64,000 nt of DNA from Siderastrea siderea. Lineage: Eukaryota; Cnidaria; Anthozoa; Scleractinia; Rhizangiidae. A program made the position numbers and the translations under genes. Location of the stretch: positions 32,900,152-32,964,151 of the forward strand of contig OZ034977.1 in assembly GCA_964030785.1 (NCBI GenBank). Reading direction: 5' to 3'. Shown piece after piece: positions 62,132 to 64,000 of the stretch. The stretch's first letter is position 1, and the number at the start of each line of letters is the position of its first letter. The notes under the pieces were generated by a model, which worked only from the letters and a program-made list of their open reading frames with translations, was not told where the DNA came from and did not search any database.

Positions 62132-63180
62132 TTAGATTGAACTGCTTTGGAGACCCTTCTCTGCAAGATCGCCCACAAAGTTAACCTCAGAAGCTTTACT
62201 CTCTCCAAAAAGGTAAGTCTGCACTGGGTCAGACTGCTTCGCTAGTTGAGTAACATCTGTAGTATTGGAGGATTTTACAATTTCTTGTCTGCGTTGCTTG
62301 TTGACTGAGGCTACTGCATGCCCTAGCAATCGGAGGCTCTTAAGAATGAGGTCTATAGCTGAACGCTCAGTTACAGAGCCAGGGTCGGACTACAGGTGCT
62401 GGAGCAAAATACACAAAGGTCCAGCCGCATCCATATAATTGCGCATAGTTAACTGTAGGTTCTGCTCCCAGCGCAGTTGCCCAAGGCTTTCTTTTCCCCC
62501 AACCAAAACCAGCCAGAGGTCAAGTTCTGGGACTGTCAGGGCTGGTACATCAGGTTTCGGAAATTGCTTACAAAGTTCCGAATGGTTCTTGTCCACTAGA
62601 GGGGTTCGGAAATAGATGTCTAATATGTCTTGCTGACCGCATGTCCACAAGGAGTACCTCGAGTTGGACGAGCCCGACAGCGGAGGAACTTCGTTTGAAA
62701 CTGGTACTTTACCAGTTCAGGAAGATTCCTTTTTCGCATCTTGCAGAGCTGCCTGAAAGGAATCCGCACGATCCTTAGCCAGGAGAGAGGACTGTTGCTT
62801 GGAATGTTGCACAGATACTTCACTGGGGGCATGAACGCTCACAGCACAGTTCTGCGAACGCGCAACAGGCAAGCCACGCAGTGCAAGTTTTCCGACTCTT
62901 TCGCAAGACATTCGTTTAAAGAATCGCTTCTAGGCCTTTTTGAAGGTGTAGCCTCAGAGACATCTGGTTCGTTGGCTCCCTTTTGGGAGTCCAAAACTGC
63001 TCCATATCGTTTTCGCGCCAAACGAGGCGACTCCTCTTCGGAGCCAAAATCGAGGTCGTTTTTGTCTCGAACTGAGAGTGATCCCCTAGCACCAACGTGC
63101 CTGTTCGGACTTTCTGCAGTCTCTGAATATTCTGAGTCCGTTTCTGACATTTCAACCAGATTAGCCACGTCCAAAAGCAA
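62132..63180 (-). pseudogene. DIRS Gag-like region, degenerate
   Basis: Frames upstream of the reverse transcriptase (63180-62839, then 62911-62132) encode charged segments such as SETDSEYSETAESPNR and IDLILKSLRLLGHAVASVNK-type helices. Position and composition fit a DIRS Gag-like ORF; there is no domain I recognise. The adjacent frames show it is broken. Confidence 0.45.
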
Positions 63181-63843
63181 TAAAAATAACCGAAGAACAA
63201 ATCAAAACACCTTCCTTCGCTTCACAAAGCTCAATATGGCCCGCGTGGTTGTGGCGCCCTGTGGCTTTATGGGATCGAATTCCTTATTTGGAATAGTAAT
63301 CTTCCTTTTTAGGAAATGCTTTAAAATCGCTTTGTTTTAGGATATTATCTTGGCCAGACCACTTAGTGAATTCGGAGTGCAACCTGCAATAGAATTGGTG
63401 AAATAAAATACAAAACTCTCCTTGTAAAACAATGTTTTTAACATTTTTCTATTAAAGTGTATATGACACGAAATTTTTTCTTCGGTTTTTGAGAGTCTGA
63501 TGTTTATAAAAAATGATACTAAACTTAAAACCTGTCTAAAATTTTTAAAAACCTTTTTTTCGCGGGCAAAAGACCCTATTTTTCACTTCCCGGGGACTGG
63601 GACCGAATTTACCGCATACCTTCTCTTCTTTCGTACTGTGGTGAGGATGTTGATCTCAAAGTCGATGATTTATCCTGACTGTACATCAGTGGAAGCACCT
63701 CAGTTGTGAGATTTCTTTGTTGAATTCTTTTAGGGTTTATCAAGAGCATCAAAGCCCTTGTGTTCACATAAACAGCTTCCTGTTTCCATCAACCTAAGGA
63801 GAACCGAAAGTGCCGATTGTTTTGATGTTTTAATACCGCAAAA

Positions 63844-64000
63844 ATGTCGTCGTTCTTAAAGAGAGTGCGCTGGATTTTCGATTCATTTCGATTTAAGAAC
63901 GAGTTCCCAGAGTTTATTCCCAGCCTGGCCTTAGTTTCAGTGGTTTCAGCAGCAAGCAAACGTGTTTTTACAGAGCGTAGAGAAAAGCCAATGACGAAAT
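63844..64000 (+). CDS. Open reading frame running off the right edge
   Basis: An ATG opens MSSFLKRVRWIFDSFRFKNE and the frame stays open for 52 codons to the window end. It may be the first exon of a gene continuing to the right. No family recognised. Confidence 0.3.
   Translation, partial: MSSFLKRVRWIFDSFRFKNEFPEFIPSLALVSVVSAASKRVFTERREKPMTK

Overview
The window looks like genomic DNA of a cnidarian, most likely an anthozoan such as a stony coral. This is inference: low-GC, intron-rich sequence full of short DNA transposons, tRNA-derived SINEs, BEL/Pao, Penelope, DIRS and LINE fragments, carrying a Polinton whose capsid protein is of the type often annotated 'F54H12.2-like' in cnidarian genomes. 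No rRNA, CRISPR array or bacterial operon is present.

The main feature is a complete Maverick/Polinton (adintovirus-like endogenous DNA virus) at 26544-47658, 21,115 bp. Its ends begin AGTAGTAATG and end CATTACTACT, it has about 465-bp terminal inverted repeats, and it is flanked by a perfect 6-bp target duplication TATATG (26538-26543 and 47659-47664). Most genes are on the minus strand. In order they are: protein-primed DNA polymerase B; a plus-strand block of small basic and acidic proteins; a parvovirus-type PLA2 domain protein; a cluster of small conserved, pX-like and membrane proteins; a packaging ATPase; a tRNA-like gene; an adenain-type protease; a double-jelly-roll major capsid protein; small basic core-like proteins; minor capsid (penton-like) proteins; a retroviral-type integrase with chromodomain; and a GRF zinc-finger protein. 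A plus-strand SLOG/YspA-like gene and a third minor capsid paralog close the right side. Many genes have their own TATA box 30-60 bp upstream. The element looks young but decayed. MCP, integrase, the PolB core, PLA2, GRF, SLOG and one penton paralog are intact. The ATPase has a frameshift and a TGA, penton 1 a TAG, penton 2 a lost start (LINE insertion) and a C-terminal frameshift. At least four more small genes or gene ends show in-frame stops or frame jumps.

Left of the element, six phase-compatible exons (4168-16808, plus strand) give a previously unnamed type I membrane protein: signal peptide, acidic ectodomain with a DDDDDY..SGSGD glycosaminoglycan-type motif, one membrane helix and a basic tail. 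Its introns hold foldback elements, a BEL/Pao remnant, a SINE and minisatellites. A second signal-peptide exon (22796-22862) and a terminal exon (50138-50347) may belong to one or two further plus-strand genes. If they belong to one gene, the Polinton sits in its intron.

The rest is repeat-rich: a pair of TTAA-flanked MITEs (3163-3786 and 22089-22652), a Penelope GIY-YIG remnant (about 19060-19320), clusters of a tRNA-like SINE (20823-21540 and 48530-49040, with fragments near 51200-51480), a G-rich foldback (23243-23500), a dead Tc1/mariner transposase (about 52150-53300), and a degenerate DIRS-type retroelement on the minus strand (59317-63200). An open reading frame runs off the right edge from 63844.
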